Shown here: one piece after another, positions 32,688 to 42,389 of the stretch
Layout of the letters: each line of letters opens with the position of its first letter
How positions within the stretch are numbered: position 1 is the first letter of the stretch
NCBI RefSeq assembly: GCF_030269765.1
Contig: NZ_BSTX01000003.1
Location: 124,001 to 188,000 of the forward strand
DNA from: Actinorhabdospora filicis
GTDB lineage: Bacteria > Actinomycetota > Actinomycetes > Mycobacteriales > Micromonosporaceae
Length of the DNA stretch: 64,000 nt
Reading direction: 5' to 3'
Made by a program: the position numbers and the translations under genes
Notes under the pieces: model-generated
Told to the model about the DNA's origin: nothing
The model's input: only the letters and a program-made list of their open reading frames with translations
Database searches by the model: none

Positions 32688-35360
32688 ATGCAAAGGTTCG
32701 TCTTCGATTTCACCGAAGGAAATAAAGATCAGCGCGACCTTCTCGGTGGAAAAGGCGCCAACCTGGCCGAAATGACCCGGATAGGCCTCCCCGTGCCACC
32801 CGGCTTCACCATCACCACCGAGGCGTGCCGCGCCTACCTCGCCGACGGCGACGTGCCGTCCACACTCGACGCCGAGATCGCCGAGCACCTCGCCGCCCTC
32901 GAAGCGAGCATGGGACGCACCTTCGGCGACGCCGCCGACCCGCTGCTGGTCTCGGTCCGCTCGGGCGCGAAGTTCTCCATGCCCGGCATGATGGACACCG
33001 TCTTGAACGTCGGCCTCTCCGACACCAGCGTCGCCGGGCTGGCCGCGCAGTCGGGCTCGGAGCGCTTCGCCTTCGACTCCTACCGCCGCCTCATCCAGAT
33101 GTTCGGCAAGACCGTCCTGGGCGTACCCGGCGACCCCTTCGAGGACGCCATCCACGAGGCCAAGACCGTCAAGGGCGTCACCGACGACGTCGACCTGGAC
33201 GCCGCCGACCTGCGCGCCCTCGTCGAGGCCTTCAAGAAGATCGTCGCCGAGCACACCGGCGCCGCCTTCCCGCAGGAGCCCGCCGAGCAGTTGCGCCTGG
33301 CCGTCCGCGCGGTCTTCCAGTCCTGGCAGGGCGAGCGCGCCGTCCTCTACCGCCGCACCGAGCGCATCCCCGACGACCTGGGCACCGCCGTCAACATCGT
33401 CGCGATGGTCTTCGGCAACCTCGGCGCCGACTCCGGCACCGGCGTGGCCTTCACCCGCGACCCCGCCACCGGCGCCTCAGGTGTCTACGGCGACTACCTG
33501 CCCAACGCGCAGGGTGAGGACGTGGTGGCTGGTATCCGCAACACCGTCGCCATCGCCGAGCTGGAGCGCCTGGACAAGGAGAGCTACGACGAGCTGATGC
33601 GCTCGGCGCGGATCCTGGAGGACCACTACCGCGACCTCTGCGACATCGAGTTCACCATCGAGCGCGGACGCCTGTGGCTGCTCCAGACGCGCGTGGGCAA
33701 GCGCACCGCCGCGGCGGCCTTCACCATCGCGTCCTCGCTGGTCGACGACGGCCTCATCGACATCGACACCGCCACCCGCCGTGTCACCGGCGCGCAGCTG
33801 GCGCAGCTGATGTTCCCCACCTTCGGCGACGTCACCGACGTCCCCCGTGTGGCCACCGGCGTCCCGGCCTCACCCGGCGCGGCCGTCGGCGCCGCCGTCT
33901 TCGACGCCCACCGCGCCGCCGCGCGCGCCGCGACCGGCGCGCCGGTCATCCTGGTCCGCAAGGAGACCAACCCCGACGACCTGCCCGGCATGATCGCCGC
34001 CAAGGGCGTGCTGACCGCGCGCGGCGGCAAGACCAGCCACGCCGCCGTCGTCGCCCGCGGCATGGGCAAGACCTGCGTGTGCGGTGCCGACGCCCTCCAG
34101 GTCAACGCCGACCACGCCATCGTCGGCGACGTCACCATCCACGAGGGCGACATCATCTCCGTGGACGGCTCCACCGGCGCCGTCTACCTCGGCGAGGTCC
34201 CCGTGCGGCCCTCCCCGGTGGTGGAGTTCTTCGAGACCGGCGAGGTACCCGAGGGCGACCCGCTCATCGCCGCCGTCGCCCGCATCATGGGCCACGCCGA
34301 CCAGACCCGCCGCCTGGGCGTGCGCGCCAACGCCGACACCGGCGAGGACGCCGCCCGCGCCCGCCGCTTCGGCGCCGCCGGGATCGGCCTGTGCCGCACC
34401 GAGCACATGTTCCTCGGCGAGCGCCGCGTCCTCGTCGAACGGCTCGTGCTGGCCGGTGGCGACGCCGAGCGCGAGCCGATCCTGGGCCAGCTCCTCGACC
34501 TCCAGCGCGCCGACTTCGGCGACATCCTGCGCGCCATGGACGGCCTGCCCGTCACCATCCGCCTGCTCGACCCGCCGCTGCACGAGTTCCTGCCGTCCCT
34601 GGAGGACCTCGCCGTCGAGGTCGCCCTCGCGCAGGCGCGCGGGGAGAGCGATGAGCACCGGGCCGGGCTGCTGGCCGCCGTCCGGCGCATCCACGAGCAG
34701 AACCCGATGCTGGGGCTGCGCGGCGTCCGCCTCGGGCTGGTCCTGCCGGGTCTCTACGAGATGCAGGTCCGCGCCATCGCCGAGGCCGCCGCCGCGCTGC
34801 GCGCCGAGGGTCTCGACCCGCGCCCGGAGATCATGGTCCCGCTGGTCGGCGACGTCCGCGAGCTGGCCGTCATCCGCGAGCGCGCCGAGGCGGTGCTGGC
34901 CGAAGTGGGCGGCCCCGCCCCGATCGGCACGATGATCGAGGTGCCGCGCGCGGCCCTGACCGCAGGGAGCATCGCCGAGAAGGCCGACTTCTTCTCCTTC
35001 GGCACCAACGACCTCACCCAGCTGACCTGGGGTTTCTCCCGCGATGACGTGGAGGGTGCGTTCTTCGGCCGCTACCTCGAACTCGGGGTGTTCCCCGTGT
35101 CGCCCTTCGAGACCCTGGACGCCACCGGCGTCGGCGAGCTGGTGCGCGTGGCCGTCGAGCGCGGCCGGGCCACCCGTCCCGGCCTGCACCTGGGCGTGTG
35201 CGGTGAGCACGGCGGCGACCCCGAGTCGGTGCGGTTCCTGCACGCGGTGGGCCTGGACTACGTGTCCTGCTCGCCGTTCCGGGTGCCGGTGGCGCGGCTG
35301 GCGGCGGGACAGGCCGTGATCGAGGAACGACAGAGTGGCGAGCACATTGACAGCCGCTGA
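32688..35360 (+). CDS. ppdK: Pyruvate, phosphate dikinase
   Basis: This 890-residue enzyme interconverts pyruvate + ATP + Pi and phosphoenolpyruvate + AMP + PPi. It has the N-terminal ATP-grasp region (GGKGANLAEM; SGAKFSMPGMMDTVLN), the swivelling phosphohistidine domain (GGKTSHAAVVARGMGK, His near residue 450), and the PEP/pyruvate TIM barrel with GTNDLTQLTWG and the catalytic Cys in CGEHGGDP. Length is normal. ATG at 32688 has GGGAGG 6 nt upstream; the frame opens earlier but without similarity to the family. It is monocistronic apart from a possible link to the VOC gene. Confidence 0.96.
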   Translation: MQRFVFDFTEGNKDQRDLLGGKGANLAEMTRIGLPVPPGFTITTEACRAYLADGDVPSTLDAEIAEHLAALEASMGRTFGDAADPLLVSVRSGAKFSMPGMMDTVLNVGLSDTSVAGLAAQSGSERFAFDSYRRLIQMFGKTVLGVPGDPFEDAIHEAKTVKGVTDDVDLDAADLRALVEAFKKIVAEHTGAAFPQEPAEQLRLAVRAVFQSWQGERAVLYRRTERIPDDLGTAVNIVAMVFGNLGADSGTGVAFTRDPATGASGVYGDYLPNAQGEDVVAGIRNTVAIAELERLDKESYDELMRSARILEDHYRDLCDIEFTIERGRLWLLQTRVGKRTAAAAFTIASSLVDDGLIDIDTATRRVTGAQLAQLMFPTFGDVTDVPRVATGVPASPGAAVGAAVFDAHRAAARAATGAPVILVRKETNPDDLPGMIAAKGVLTARGGKTSHAAVVARGMGKTCVCGADALQVNADHAIVGDVTIHEGDIISVDGSTGAVYLGEVPVRPSPVVEFFETGEVPEGDPLIAAVARIMGHADQTRRLGVRANADTGEDAARARRFGAAGIGLCRTEHMFLGERRVLVERLVLAGGDAEREPILGQLLDLQRADFGDILRAMDGLPVTIRLLDPPLHEFLPSLEDLAVEVALAQARGESDEHRAGLLAAVRRIHEQNPMLGLRGVRLGLVLPGLYEMQVRAIAEAAAALRAEGLDPRPEIMVPLVGDVRELAVIRERAEAVLAEVGGPAPIGTMIEVPRAALTAGSIAEKADFFSFGTNDLTQLTWGFSRDDVEGAFFGRYLELGVFPVSPFETLDATGVGELVRVAVERGRATRPGLHLGVCGEHGGDPESVRFLHAVGLDYVSCSPFRVPVARLAAGQAVIEERQSGEHIDSR

Positions 35361-35374
35361 CCTATTGCCCGGGA

Positions 35375-35405
35375 TCGGGTGACACGGCAGTATCGACTCA
35401 CCCGA
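35375..35405. repeat. Inverted repeat between ppdK and the VOC gene
   Basis: TCGGGTGA (35375-35382) and TCACCCGA (35398-35405) are exact complements 15 nt apart, just 15 nt after the ppdK stop and 16 nt before the next start. It could be a weak terminator or an mRNA-stability hairpin. Confidence 0.35.
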
Positions 35406-35420
35406 CGAAGGGAGTCCACT

Positions 35421-35774
35421 GTGGGCAGCCGGTGGTACACGCTCGTGGTGGACGCGACCGATCCGGCCAGGCTGGCCCGCTGGTGGGGTGAGGTCCTCGG
35501 GTACGAACTGGTCTACGAGGCGAGCACCTACTCGGTGATCGGCGCCGACAAGCACGCCCGGCCCGGCATCTGCTTCGTGCGGGTCGATGACGCCAAGCGC
35601 GTCAAGAACCGCCTGCACATCGACCTGAACCCCGATGACCGCGACGCCGAGGTCGAGCGCCTGGTGGACATGGGCGCCCGGCACGTCGACATCGGCCAGA
35701 AAGAGGTCCCGTGGGTGGTCCTGGCCGATCCCGAGGGCAACGAATTCTGCGTGCTGACCGCGCGTGAGCACTGA
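35421..35774 (+). CDS. VOC-family (glyoxalase-like) protein
   Basis: This 117-residue protein shows the VOC pattern: DATDPARLARWWGEVLGYEL at the start, RLHIDLNPDD in the middle and VLADPEGNEFCVL at the end. This matches the actinobacterial glyoxalase_6 type that often binds small ligands or metals. GTG at 35421 has GGGAG 6 nt upstream. It may share a transcript with ppdK. A bidirectional terminator follows within 15 bp. Substrate unknown. Confidence 0.82.
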   Translation: MGSRWYTLVVDATDPARLARWWGEVLGYELVYEASTYSVIGADKHARPGICFVRVDDAKRVKNRLHIDLNPDDRDAEVERLVDMGARHVDIGQKEVPWVVLADPEGNEFCVLTAREH

Positions 35775-35805
35775 AAAGGGCCCGGACATCACGTCCGGGC
35801 CCTTT
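35775..35805. terminator. Strong bidirectional intrinsic terminator
   Basis: AAAGGGCCCGGAC (35775-35787) and GTCCGGGCCCTTT (35793-35805) pair perfectly over 13 bp with a 5-nt loop and end in T-runs on both strands. It separates the convergent VOC and propeller genes. Confidence 0.9.
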
Positions 35806-35816
35806 CTCGTTATGCC

Positions 35817-37730
35817 TTAGACGACCGGGCGGTCGAGGGTGACCGAGACGCGGAACGGCTTGCCCTTGGGGTCATAGCCGCCGCCGTACTCCCAGCCCTC
35901 CTGCGGCAGGGCGACCTTGTTGCCGTCGGCGAAGGCGGCCTCGCCGATCCGGTAGGTGTGCACCAGCCCGGAGAAGTCGGCCACCGCGATGACCGGGACG
36001 ATCGTGGCCGGGGTGCCCTTCTCGCCCGGGCGCTGGGTGGTGCCCAGGTCCTCGGCGGCGATCGGGTCGGCCAGGCGCGAGTCGGCCAGGGTGCGCGTCA
36101 CGCGCCCGGCGTTGCCCTCGGTCTGCACCCACTGGACGACGCGGTCGCCGCGCGAGGTGACCAGGAACTGGCCGCCGTCCTTGGTGTGGGTGATCCCGGT
36201 CGGGTTGGCGCCGACCTTGATCTGGGCGAGCTCGACGGGCTGGGCGGCGTTCTCCACGCCGATCACCCGCAGGTTCCCGTCGCGGGTGGCGACGTAGGCG
36301 AACTTGCCGTCCCAGGCCAGGGCCACGGCGTTGGGGGTGGCCGGGAGGGTCACCGCGCCGCCGGGCTTGGGTGCCATGCCCGGCTCGGCGGAGAACGCCG
36401 GGGGCCAGGCCTTCTCACCGCCGCCCGGCTGCGGGAGCTGGGTGACGGAGTCGGCGAAGAAGGCGTCGTTGACGCCGTCGAAGAGCGGGGTCAGGTCGAC
36501 CACGACGGCCTTGCGCTCGGCGACCGAGGTGATCACGGCCCGTCCGGTGTGCGCGACGGCGGCCTTCCAGTTGGCGCGGCCGGCGGGGCTGGTCAGCCAC
36601 TCCTGGCGGCGGTCCAGCTCGGTGTTGCCGTGGAAGTCAGTGGTGACGCCGATGGAGGTCGGCGCGGCCAGGTCCAGCGGCACGATGCCCAGCAGCTTCA
36701 TCGAGGTGATGTAGCCCGAGCCGGGCAGGCCCGCGTAGGCCTTGGCGAAGTCGGCGCGGGTGCTCTGGGCCTTGCCGGTGAGCGCGACGACGGCCAGGCC
36801 GCCCTGCGTCTTCTCGGTGTCCCAGGTGGTGATGAGCGCGAACTCGTTGCCGGGGGTCACCGCCACCGAGGTCGGGACGGTGTTCTTCGGCAGCTTCAGG
36901 CACTGCCCGTCCTGGGTGCCGCTGGTACCGGCGGTGGCGATCAGGCCCTGGTCGAAGACCATGACGGTGTGCGCGGCCCCGTCCAGGCCGTCGCCGCGCG
37001 CCATGTCCACCATGTGCCCGATCGGGATGTCCTTGTCGCGGGCGCAGAAGGCGGCCTTGCCGCTGGTCAGCTCCACCTCGGGATGGCCGTCCTGGGACAG
37101 CGCGCCGCCGGGGCGGGGGGCGTAGTCGACGGTGGAGGTGGTCGTCTCCACGGCGGTGATGTGGTCCACACCCGGCAGCTGGCCCTCGGTGGGGAGGTAG
37201 CCGACCTGGCCCTGGATGTTCCGCATCGACGTCAGGTCCTGCGGCGGGTTGTTCCCGAGCTGGTACTGGTGGTCCACCTTGCCGGTGGTCGCGCCCAGCG
37301 GCTTCGAGCCGGGCTGCGGGACGGTCGGCAGGCCCGCGAAGTCGTCCTCTTTGTGGTACTTGTGCCAGTCGGGGCCGTAACGCCAGGCGATACCGGCCTC
37401 GGTGGCCAGCTTGGCGGCCATGTCCTGGTACTTGGCGGGGTCGATCTTGCCGTCGGCGCCCAGCAGCGGGTCCGGGGCCTCCGGGTCCTGCGTGGCCTGC
37501 GTGGGGTGGTCCCCGGCCTTGCCGCCCTTGTCGGGGGAGTCCGGCGGCAGGAACACGATCCAGCCGATGAGCGCGAGCATGATCGCCACGCCCGCCAGGT
37601 AGATGATCATCCGCACGCCCCGGCCGTGCGTCTCCGGGGCGGACGGCTTCGACGGAGGCGGCGGCGCGGCCGCCGCCGAGGGCTCGGCGGGGTTACCGGG
37701 CTCGGGGGTGGGAACCGTAGGGGGCCTCAT
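35817..37730 (-). CDS. Membrane-anchored beta-propeller-like protein
   Basis: This 637-residue protein has a Pro/Ala-rich cytoplasmic start (MRPPTVPTPEPGNPAEPS), one transmembrane helix (about residues 41-61, IIYLAGVAIMLALIGWIVFL), and a large external part. The latter contains repeated beta-rich units such as PTSVAVTPGNEFALITT, PNAVALAWDGKFAYVAT and PTGITHTKDGGQFLVTS, typical of YVTN-like or WD-like propellers. ATG at 37730 is preferred; the frame also has GTG at 37778. No enzymatic motif. Divergent from dnaG. Function unknown. Confidence 0.75.
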   Translation of the reverse strand: MRPPTVPTPEPGNPAEPSAAAAPPPPSKPSAPETHGRGVRMIIYLAGVAIMLALIGWIVFLPPDSPDKGGKAGDHPTQATQDPEAPDPLLGADGKIDPAKYQDMAAKLATEAGIAWRYGPDWHKYHKEDDFAGLPTVPQPGSKPLGATTGKVDHQYQLGNNPPQDLTSMRNIQGQVGYLPTEGQLPGVDHITAVETTTSTVDYAPRPGGALSQDGHPEVELTSGKAAFCARDKDIPIGHMVDMARGDGLDGAAHTVMVFDQGLIATAGTSGTQDGQCLKLPKNTVPTSVAVTPGNEFALITTWDTEKTQGGLAVVALTGKAQSTRADFAKAYAGLPGSGYITSMKLLGIVPLDLAAPTSIGVTTDFHGNTELDRRQEWLTSPAGRANWKAAVAHTGRAVITSVAERKAVVVDLTPLFDGVNDAFFADSVTQLPQPGGGEKAWPPAFSAEPGMAPKPGGAVTLPATPNAVALAWDGKFAYVATRDGNLRVIGVENAAQPVELAQIKVGANPTGITHTKDGGQFLVTSRGDRVVQWVQTEGNAGRVTRTLADSRLADPIAAEDLGTTQRPGEKGTPATIVPVIAVADFSGLVHTYRIGEAAFADGNKVALPQEGWEYGGGYDPKGKPFRVSVTLDRPVV

Positions 37731-37976
37731 CGGTGATTCTGTTTCCCTCTGAACGTCATGTGGGCTTGCTCGGCTCACTCAGCAGGCGCAGCACTTCTCG
37801 ACCGGGTCAGTGGTTTCTCGCATGCGATGGACCAGACGCCCATCGCCGCTGGCGAGGTGCGTCACCCGGGCCCGTCGTTCGCTCGTCGGTGGGGGGACAT
37901 GGCCTCGGACTCTAGCGCATGACGGTCTCACCATTACCAGCGAACTCGTGCCGAAGAGACACTTCCGGCACGGGGG

Positions 37977-37982
37977 TAAGGT
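37977..37982 (+). promoter_or_regulatory. Probable -10 of dnaG, leaderless
   Basis: TAAGGT ends 6 nt before the GTG start codon at 37989, so the transcript should begin at or next to the start codon. No ribosome site is present. The -35 region is weak. The pattern recurs at several core genes in the window. Confidence 0.45.
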
Positions 37983-37988
37983 TGCCGC

Positions 37989-39836
37989 GTGGCTGGCCGG
38001 ATCCGGGATGAGGACATCGCCGCGGTGCGCGAGCGCACCGCGATCGAGGACGTCGTGGCCGAGCACGTGACCCTCAAACCCGCCGGAAGCGGCAACCTCA
38101 AGGGCCTGTGCCCCTTCCACGACGAGAAGACCCCCAGCTTCCACGTCACCCCCTCCCGCGGCTTCTTCTACTGCTACGGCTGCGGGGTCGGCGGCGACGC
38201 CATCAGCTTCCTCATGCGCGTCGACCACCTCTCCTTCGCCGAGTCGATGGAGCGCCTGGCGGGCAAGGCCGGGTACCAGCTGCGCTACGAGGACGCCGGC
38301 GGCGCGCACATCATGCGTCCCAAGGTCGGCGTCAAGCAGCGCCTCATCGCCGCCCACGCCGAGGCGGCGCTCTTCTACCAGGAGCAGCTGGCGCGGCCCG
38401 AGGCGCAGATCGCCCGCGAGTTCCTCTCCGAGCGCGGCTTCGACCGGTCGGCCGCCGAGACCTACGGCTGCGGTTTCGCCCCCGACGCCTGGGACGTGCT
38501 GACCAAGCACCTCCAGCAGAAGGGCTTCACCGCCAACGAGCTCACCGAGGCGGGCCTGGCCAAACCGGCGCGTTCCGGGCGTCTCATCGACCGCTTCCGC
38601 CGCCGCCTGATCTGGCCCATCACCGATCTGACCGGCGATGTCATCGGATTCGGCGCGCGCAGGCTCTTCGCCGACGATGACGGCCCGAAGTACCTCAACA
38701 CCCCCGAAACGCCCCTGTACAAGAAGAGCCAGGTCCTCTACGGCATCAACCACGCCAAGAAGGAGATCGCCAAGCAGGGCCGGGCGGTGATCGTCGAGGG
38801 CTACACCGACGTCATGGCCTGTCACCTCGCCGGCGTCCCCACCGCCGTGGCCACCTGCGGCACCGCCTTCGGCGGCGAGCACATCTCCGTCCTGCGCCGC
38901 ATGCTCATGGACTCCGACGAGTTCGCCGGTGAGATCGTGTTCACCTTCGACGGCGACGCCGCCGGGCAGAAGGCGGCCCTGCGCGCCTTCGAGGACGACC
39001 AGAAGTTCGTCGCGCAGACCTTCATCGCCGTCGCCGCCGACGGCATGGACCCCTGCGACCTGCGCCTGGCGCGCGGCGATGACGCCGTCCGCGAACTGGT
39101 CGCCGCCCGCGAGCCGCTCATCGCCTTCGCGCTGCGCTCGGTGCTGGCCCGCTACGACCTCGACACCGTCGAGGGCCAGGTCGCCGGGCTGCGCGCCACC
39201 GCGCCGATGATCGCCAAGATCAAGGACCGTTCGCTGATCCCCGGCTACATCAACCATCTTGCCGGGCGCATCGGCATCGACGTCGAGCAGGTCCGCCGCG
39301 CGGTCGCCTCCGCCTCCGGGCAGCGTGTGGAACCCCCGCGCCGCGCGCCCGTGGCGTCCCCCGACAACCCCCGCTGGATCGTCGAGCGCGAGGCCCTCAA
39401 GCTGGCCATCCAGTCCCCGGCCATCGCCGGTCCCTACTTCGACATCGTCGACGAGACCCCCTACGGCCACCCCCTGCACGCCGAGGTCCGCAAGGCCATC
39501 GCCGCCGCCGGAGGCGCCTCGGTGGCCTCGGCCGGGCCGGTGTGGATCTCCTCCATCACCGACTCCTGCGCCGACCTGGGCGCCCAGGCCCTCGTCGGCG
39601 AACTGGCCGTCGAGCCCCTGCGCGTCCACGGCGAGGCCGACTACACCTACGCCGCCAAGACCCTCGCCCGCGTGCAGATCCCCGCGGTCAACGAACGCGT
39701 CGAGTCGCTGAAGTCGCGCCTCCAGCGGGTCAACCCGGTGGAGGAGAAGGACGAGTACATGCGCCTGTTCGGTGAGCTGATCTCGCTCGAACAGCACGCG
39801 CGGTCGCTGCGGGAGCAGGCCAGCCAGGCGGTCTAG
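37989..39836 (+). CDS. dnaG: DNA primase DnaG
   Basis: This 615-residue protein makes RNA primers at the replication fork. It has the CHC2 zinc ribbon (CPFHDEKTPSF, then YCYGCG, about residues 38-65), the TOPRIM core with VEGYTDVMA and DGDAAG (about 255-320), and a C-terminal helical region that would bind DnaB. Length is normal for actinobacteria. The start is GTG, without a ribosome site but with a -10 element directly before it. Confidence 0.97.
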   Translation: MAGRIRDEDIAAVRERTAIEDVVAEHVTLKPAGSGNLKGLCPFHDEKTPSFHVTPSRGFFYCYGCGVGGDAISFLMRVDHLSFAESMERLAGKAGYQLRYEDAGGAHIMRPKVGVKQRLIAAHAEAALFYQEQLARPEAQIAREFLSERGFDRSAAETYGCGFAPDAWDVLTKHLQQKGFTANELTEAGLAKPARSGRLIDRFRRRLIWPITDLTGDVIGFGARRLFADDDGPKYLNTPETPLYKKSQVLYGINHAKKEIAKQGRAVIVEGYTDVMACHLAGVPTAVATCGTAFGGEHISVLRRMLMDSDEFAGEIVFTFDGDAAGQKAALRAFEDDQKFVAQTFIAVAADGMDPCDLRLARGDDAVRELVAAREPLIAFALRSVLARYDLDTVEGQVAGLRATAPMIAKIKDRSLIPGYINHLAGRIGIDVEQVRRAVASASGQRVEPPRRAPVASPDNPRWIVEREALKLAIQSPAIAGPYFDIVDETPYGHPLHAEVRKAIAAAGGASVASAGPVWISSITDSCADLGAQALVGELAVEPLRVHGEADYTYAAKTLARVQIPAVNERVESLKSRLQRVNPVEEKDEYMRLFGELISLEQHARSLREQASQAV

Positions 39837-39849
39837 CCCGCCTAACCCC

Positions 39850-39879
39850 TTGGCTTTCGTCCCACCCCGCGTGTACGGT
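39850..39879 (+). promoter_or_regulatory. Promoter of the ABC-2 exporter operon, leaderless
   Basis: TTGGCT (39850-39855) and TACGGT (39874-39879) are 18 bp apart. The -10 ends 7 nt before the GTG start at 39887, so the transcript likely starts at the start codon. Confidence 0.55.
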
Positions 39880-39886
39880 CCCGGGC

Positions 39887-40819
39887 GTGCCAGACGACCA
39901 GCCCATGATCTCCGCGCGAGGTCTCATCAAACGTTACGGCGACCACACCGCCGTCGACGGCATCGACATCACCGTGCCCAAGGGCCAGGCCTTCGGGTTC
40001 CTCGGCCCCAACGGCGCCGGGAAGTCCACGACCATGCGCATGATCGGGTGCGTCTCCCCACCGACGGCCGGTGAGCTGCGGATCCTCGGCATGGACGCCG
40101 CCACGCAGGGCCCGGCGATCCGGGCGCGGCTGGGGGTCGTCCCGCAGGACGACACCCTCGACACCGAACTGAACCTGCTGGAGAACCTGGTCATCTACGC
40201 CCGCTACTTCGGCATCAAGTACAAGGTCGCCCGCGAGCGCGCCCGCGAGCTGCTCGACTTCGTGCAGCTCTCCGACCGCGCCGAGTCCAAGGTCGAGGCG
40301 CTGTCCGGGGGCATGCGGCGGCGGCTGACCATCGCCCGTTCGCTGATCAACGAACCGGACCTGGTGATGCTCGACGAGCCGACCACCGGTCTCGACCCGC
40401 AGGCCCGGCACCTGGTCTGGGAGCGGCTGTTCCGGCTCAAGAAGCGCGGCGTCACCCTCGTCCTCACCACCCACTACATGGACGAGGCCGAGCAGCTCTG
40501 CGACCGCCTCGTCGTCATGGACGGCGGCAAGATCGCCGCCGAGGGCACGCCCCGCCAGCTCATCGAGACGCACGTGACCCGCGAGGTCGTCGAGCTGCGC
40601 TTCAACACCGAGGACCACTCCGCCTACGCCGAGAAGCTCGACGGCGCCGCCGAGCGCGTCGAGGTCCTGCCCGACCGGGTCCTGCTCTACACCGACGACG
40701 GCGAGTCCTCGGTCAGCGAGGTCCACGGGCGCGGACTCAGCCCGGCCTCGGTCCTGGAGCGCCGGGCGACCCTGGAGGACGTGTTCCTGCGCCTGACCGG
40801 CCGGACGCTGGTCGACTGA
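39887..40819 (+). CDS. ABC transporter ATP-binding protein (DrrA-type)
   Basis: This 310-residue ATPase has Walker A GPNGAGKS near residue 42, a Q-loop (VPQDD), the signature ALSGGMRRRL, Walker B VMLDEPTTGLD and the switch His in TTHYMDEAE. A C-terminal regulatory extension (about 220-310) is like that of daunorubicin-type exporters. It overlaps the next gene by one base and powers the two membrane proteins that follow. Substrate unknown; lipids, drugs or polyketides are typical. Confidence 0.92.
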   Translation: MPDDQPMISARGLIKRYGDHTAVDGIDITVPKGQAFGFLGPNGAGKSTTMRMIGCVSPPTAGELRILGMDAATQGPAIRARLGVVPQDDTLDTELNLLENLVIYARYFGIKYKVARERARELLDFVQLSDRAESKVEALSGGMRRRLTIARSLINEPDLVMLDEPTTGLDPQARHLVWERLFRLKKRGVTLVLTTHYMDEAEQLCDRLVVMDGGKIAAEGTPRQLIETHVTREVVELRFNTEDHSAYAEKLDGAAERVEVLPDRVLLYTDDGESSVSEVHGRGLSPASVLERRATLEDVFLRLTGRTLVD

Positions 40820-41586
40820 TGCGCGCGGGCACCCTTCACGCCTTCGAGCACTGGCTGCTCAACTACAAGCGCACCTGGCACGGGACCCTGTTCTCCGGCT
40901 TCCTGCTGCCCGTGCTGTTCATCGTCGGCCTCGGCATGGCCGTCGGCGGCTACGTCAACGGCTCCAGCGCCATCGGCGGCGTCGACTACGTCGCCTTCAT
41001 CGCGCCGGGCCTGCTGGCCTCCACCGCCTTCCAGATCAGCTCCGGCGAACTGACCTGGCCCGTCTTCGCCGCGACCCGCTGGGGCAGCCAGTACAAGGCC
41101 ATGCAGGCCTCACCGCTGTCGCCGGGCGAGATCCTCAACGGGCACCTCCTCTACGGCCTGCTGCGGGGGGTGTCCTCGGCGCTGTTCTTCTTCATCGTGA
41201 TGGCCGTCTTCGGGCTGCTCCAGTCGGCCTGGGCGCCACTGGCGCTACTGGCCGCGGCCGCCACCGCGGCCTCGGTGATCGGCGCGACCTACGCGGTGTC
41301 GATGTCGGCCAAGCACGAGTCGGCGCTGTCCATGGTCCACCGCTTCGCGATCCTGCCGCTCACGCTGTTCTCGGCGGTGTTCTTCCCGCTCGCGCAGCTC
41401 CCGTCCTACATCCAGCCGCTCGCCTGGATCTCCCCGGTCTGGCACGGCGTGGAACTGTCGCGCGCGGCGACCCTGGGCGTGGCGCCGCCGTGGCCGATCG
41501 CCGCGCACATCGGCGTCCTGGCGGTGTGGGCGGTCGGCGGCTGGTACGCCGCCCGGCGCTCGCTGCTCAAGAAACTGAAGGTCTGA
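40819..41586 (+). CDS. ABC-2 type permease, first subunit
   Basis: This 255-residue protein has six hydrophobic helices and begins MRAGTLHAFEHWLLNYKRTW. It contains the ABC-2/NodJ-like region APGLLASTAFQISSGE and a C-terminal signature near FFPLAQLPSYIQPLAWISP. Its start overlaps the ATPase stop (ATGA). With the ATPase and the next gene it forms a complete exporter. Confidence 0.9.
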   Translation: MRAGTLHAFEHWLLNYKRTWHGTLFSGFLLPVLFIVGLGMAVGGYVNGSSAIGGVDYVAFIAPGLLASTAFQISSGELTWPVFAATRWGSQYKAMQASPLSPGEILNGHLLYGLLRGVSSALFFFIVMAVFGLLQSAWAPLALLAAAATAASVIGATYAVSMSAKHESALSMVHRFAILPLTLFSAVFFPLAQLPSYIQPLAWISPVWHGVELSRAATLGVAPPWPIAAHIGVLAVWAVGGWYAARRSLLKKLKV

Positions 41587-41587
41587 C

Positions 41588-42385
41588 ATGGCCGTGATGA
41601 CCACCCTCGCCGTCCGCAACAAGGGACTGCGCCCGGCACCCATGGTCGAGCGCAACTACGCCGTCCACCGGCACGGCTGGATCATGATCATCTCGGGGCT
41701 CCTGGAGTCCCTGTTCTACCTGTTCTCCCTCGGCGTCGGCGTCGGCGCGCTGGTCAAGCAGATCGAGCTGCCCGGCGGCCGGATGGTCGACTACGCCGTC
41801 TTCGTGGCCCCGGCGATGCTGGCCAACGCCGCCATGAACGCCGCCGTCGCCGAGACCACCTTCAACGTGTTCGGCAAGCTGAAGTGGATGAAGCTCTACG
41901 ACGGCGTCCTGGCCACCCCGATGCGTCCCCGCGACGTCGCCGCCGGTGAGATCACCTGGGCGCTGATCCGGGGCGCCATCTACAGCGCGGCGTTCCTGGT
42001 GGTGATGGCCGCGCTCGGGCTCACCGATACGTGGTGGGCGGTGCTGGCCTTCCCCGGCTCGGTGCTGATCGGGCTGACCTTCTCCGGCATCGGGATGCTG
42101 GCCACGACCTACTTCCGCAACTGGCCGGACTTCGACTGGATGATGGCCTTCATCTTCGTGATGTTCCTGTTCTCCGGCTCCTTCGCGCCGATCGAGAACT
42201 ACCCGTCCTGGCTCCAGTGGGCCGTCTACGCCTCACCGCTCTACCACGGCATCGAGCTGCTGCGCGCCTTCTCGCTGGGCGACCTCAGCCCGATGCTGCT
42301 GGTGCACGCCGCCTACCTGGCGGTGGTGGGCGCGGTCTGCATGGGCTTCGCCGCGCGGCGGCTGTCGAAGCTGCTCTACAAGTAG
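41588..42385 (+). CDS. ABC-2 type permease, second subunit
   Basis: This 265-residue protein is a paralogue of the preceding permease, with six hydrophobic helices, VAPAMLANAAMNAAVAETTF near the N-terminal third, and FAPIENYPSWLQWAVYASPLY in the C-terminal signature region. It starts 1 nt after the previous stop. A heterodimeric membrane domain is implied by the two different subunits. Confidence 0.9.
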   Translation: MAVMTTLAVRNKGLRPAPMVERNYAVHRHGWIMIISGLLESLFYLFSLGVGVGALVKQIELPGGRMVDYAVFVAPAMLANAAMNAAVAETTFNVFGKLKWMKLYDGVLATPMRPRDVAAGEITWALIRGAIYSAAFLVVMAALGLTDTWWAVLAFPGSVLIGLTFSGIGMLATTYFRNWPDFDWMMAFIFVMFLFSGSFAPIENYPSWLQWAVYASPLYHGIELLRAFSLGDLSPMLLVHAAYLAVVGAVCMGFAARRLSKLLYK

Positions 42386-42389
42386 GACG

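Noticed and set aside
33870..35792. Long minus-strand frame opposite ppdK
   Set aside because: ppdK motifs are all intact on the plus strand; the opposite frame has only low-complexity Gly/Val/Ala sequence.
37779..39797. Long minus-strand frame opposite dnaG
   Set aside because: dnaG is certain; the antisense frame has typical GC-rich shadow composition.
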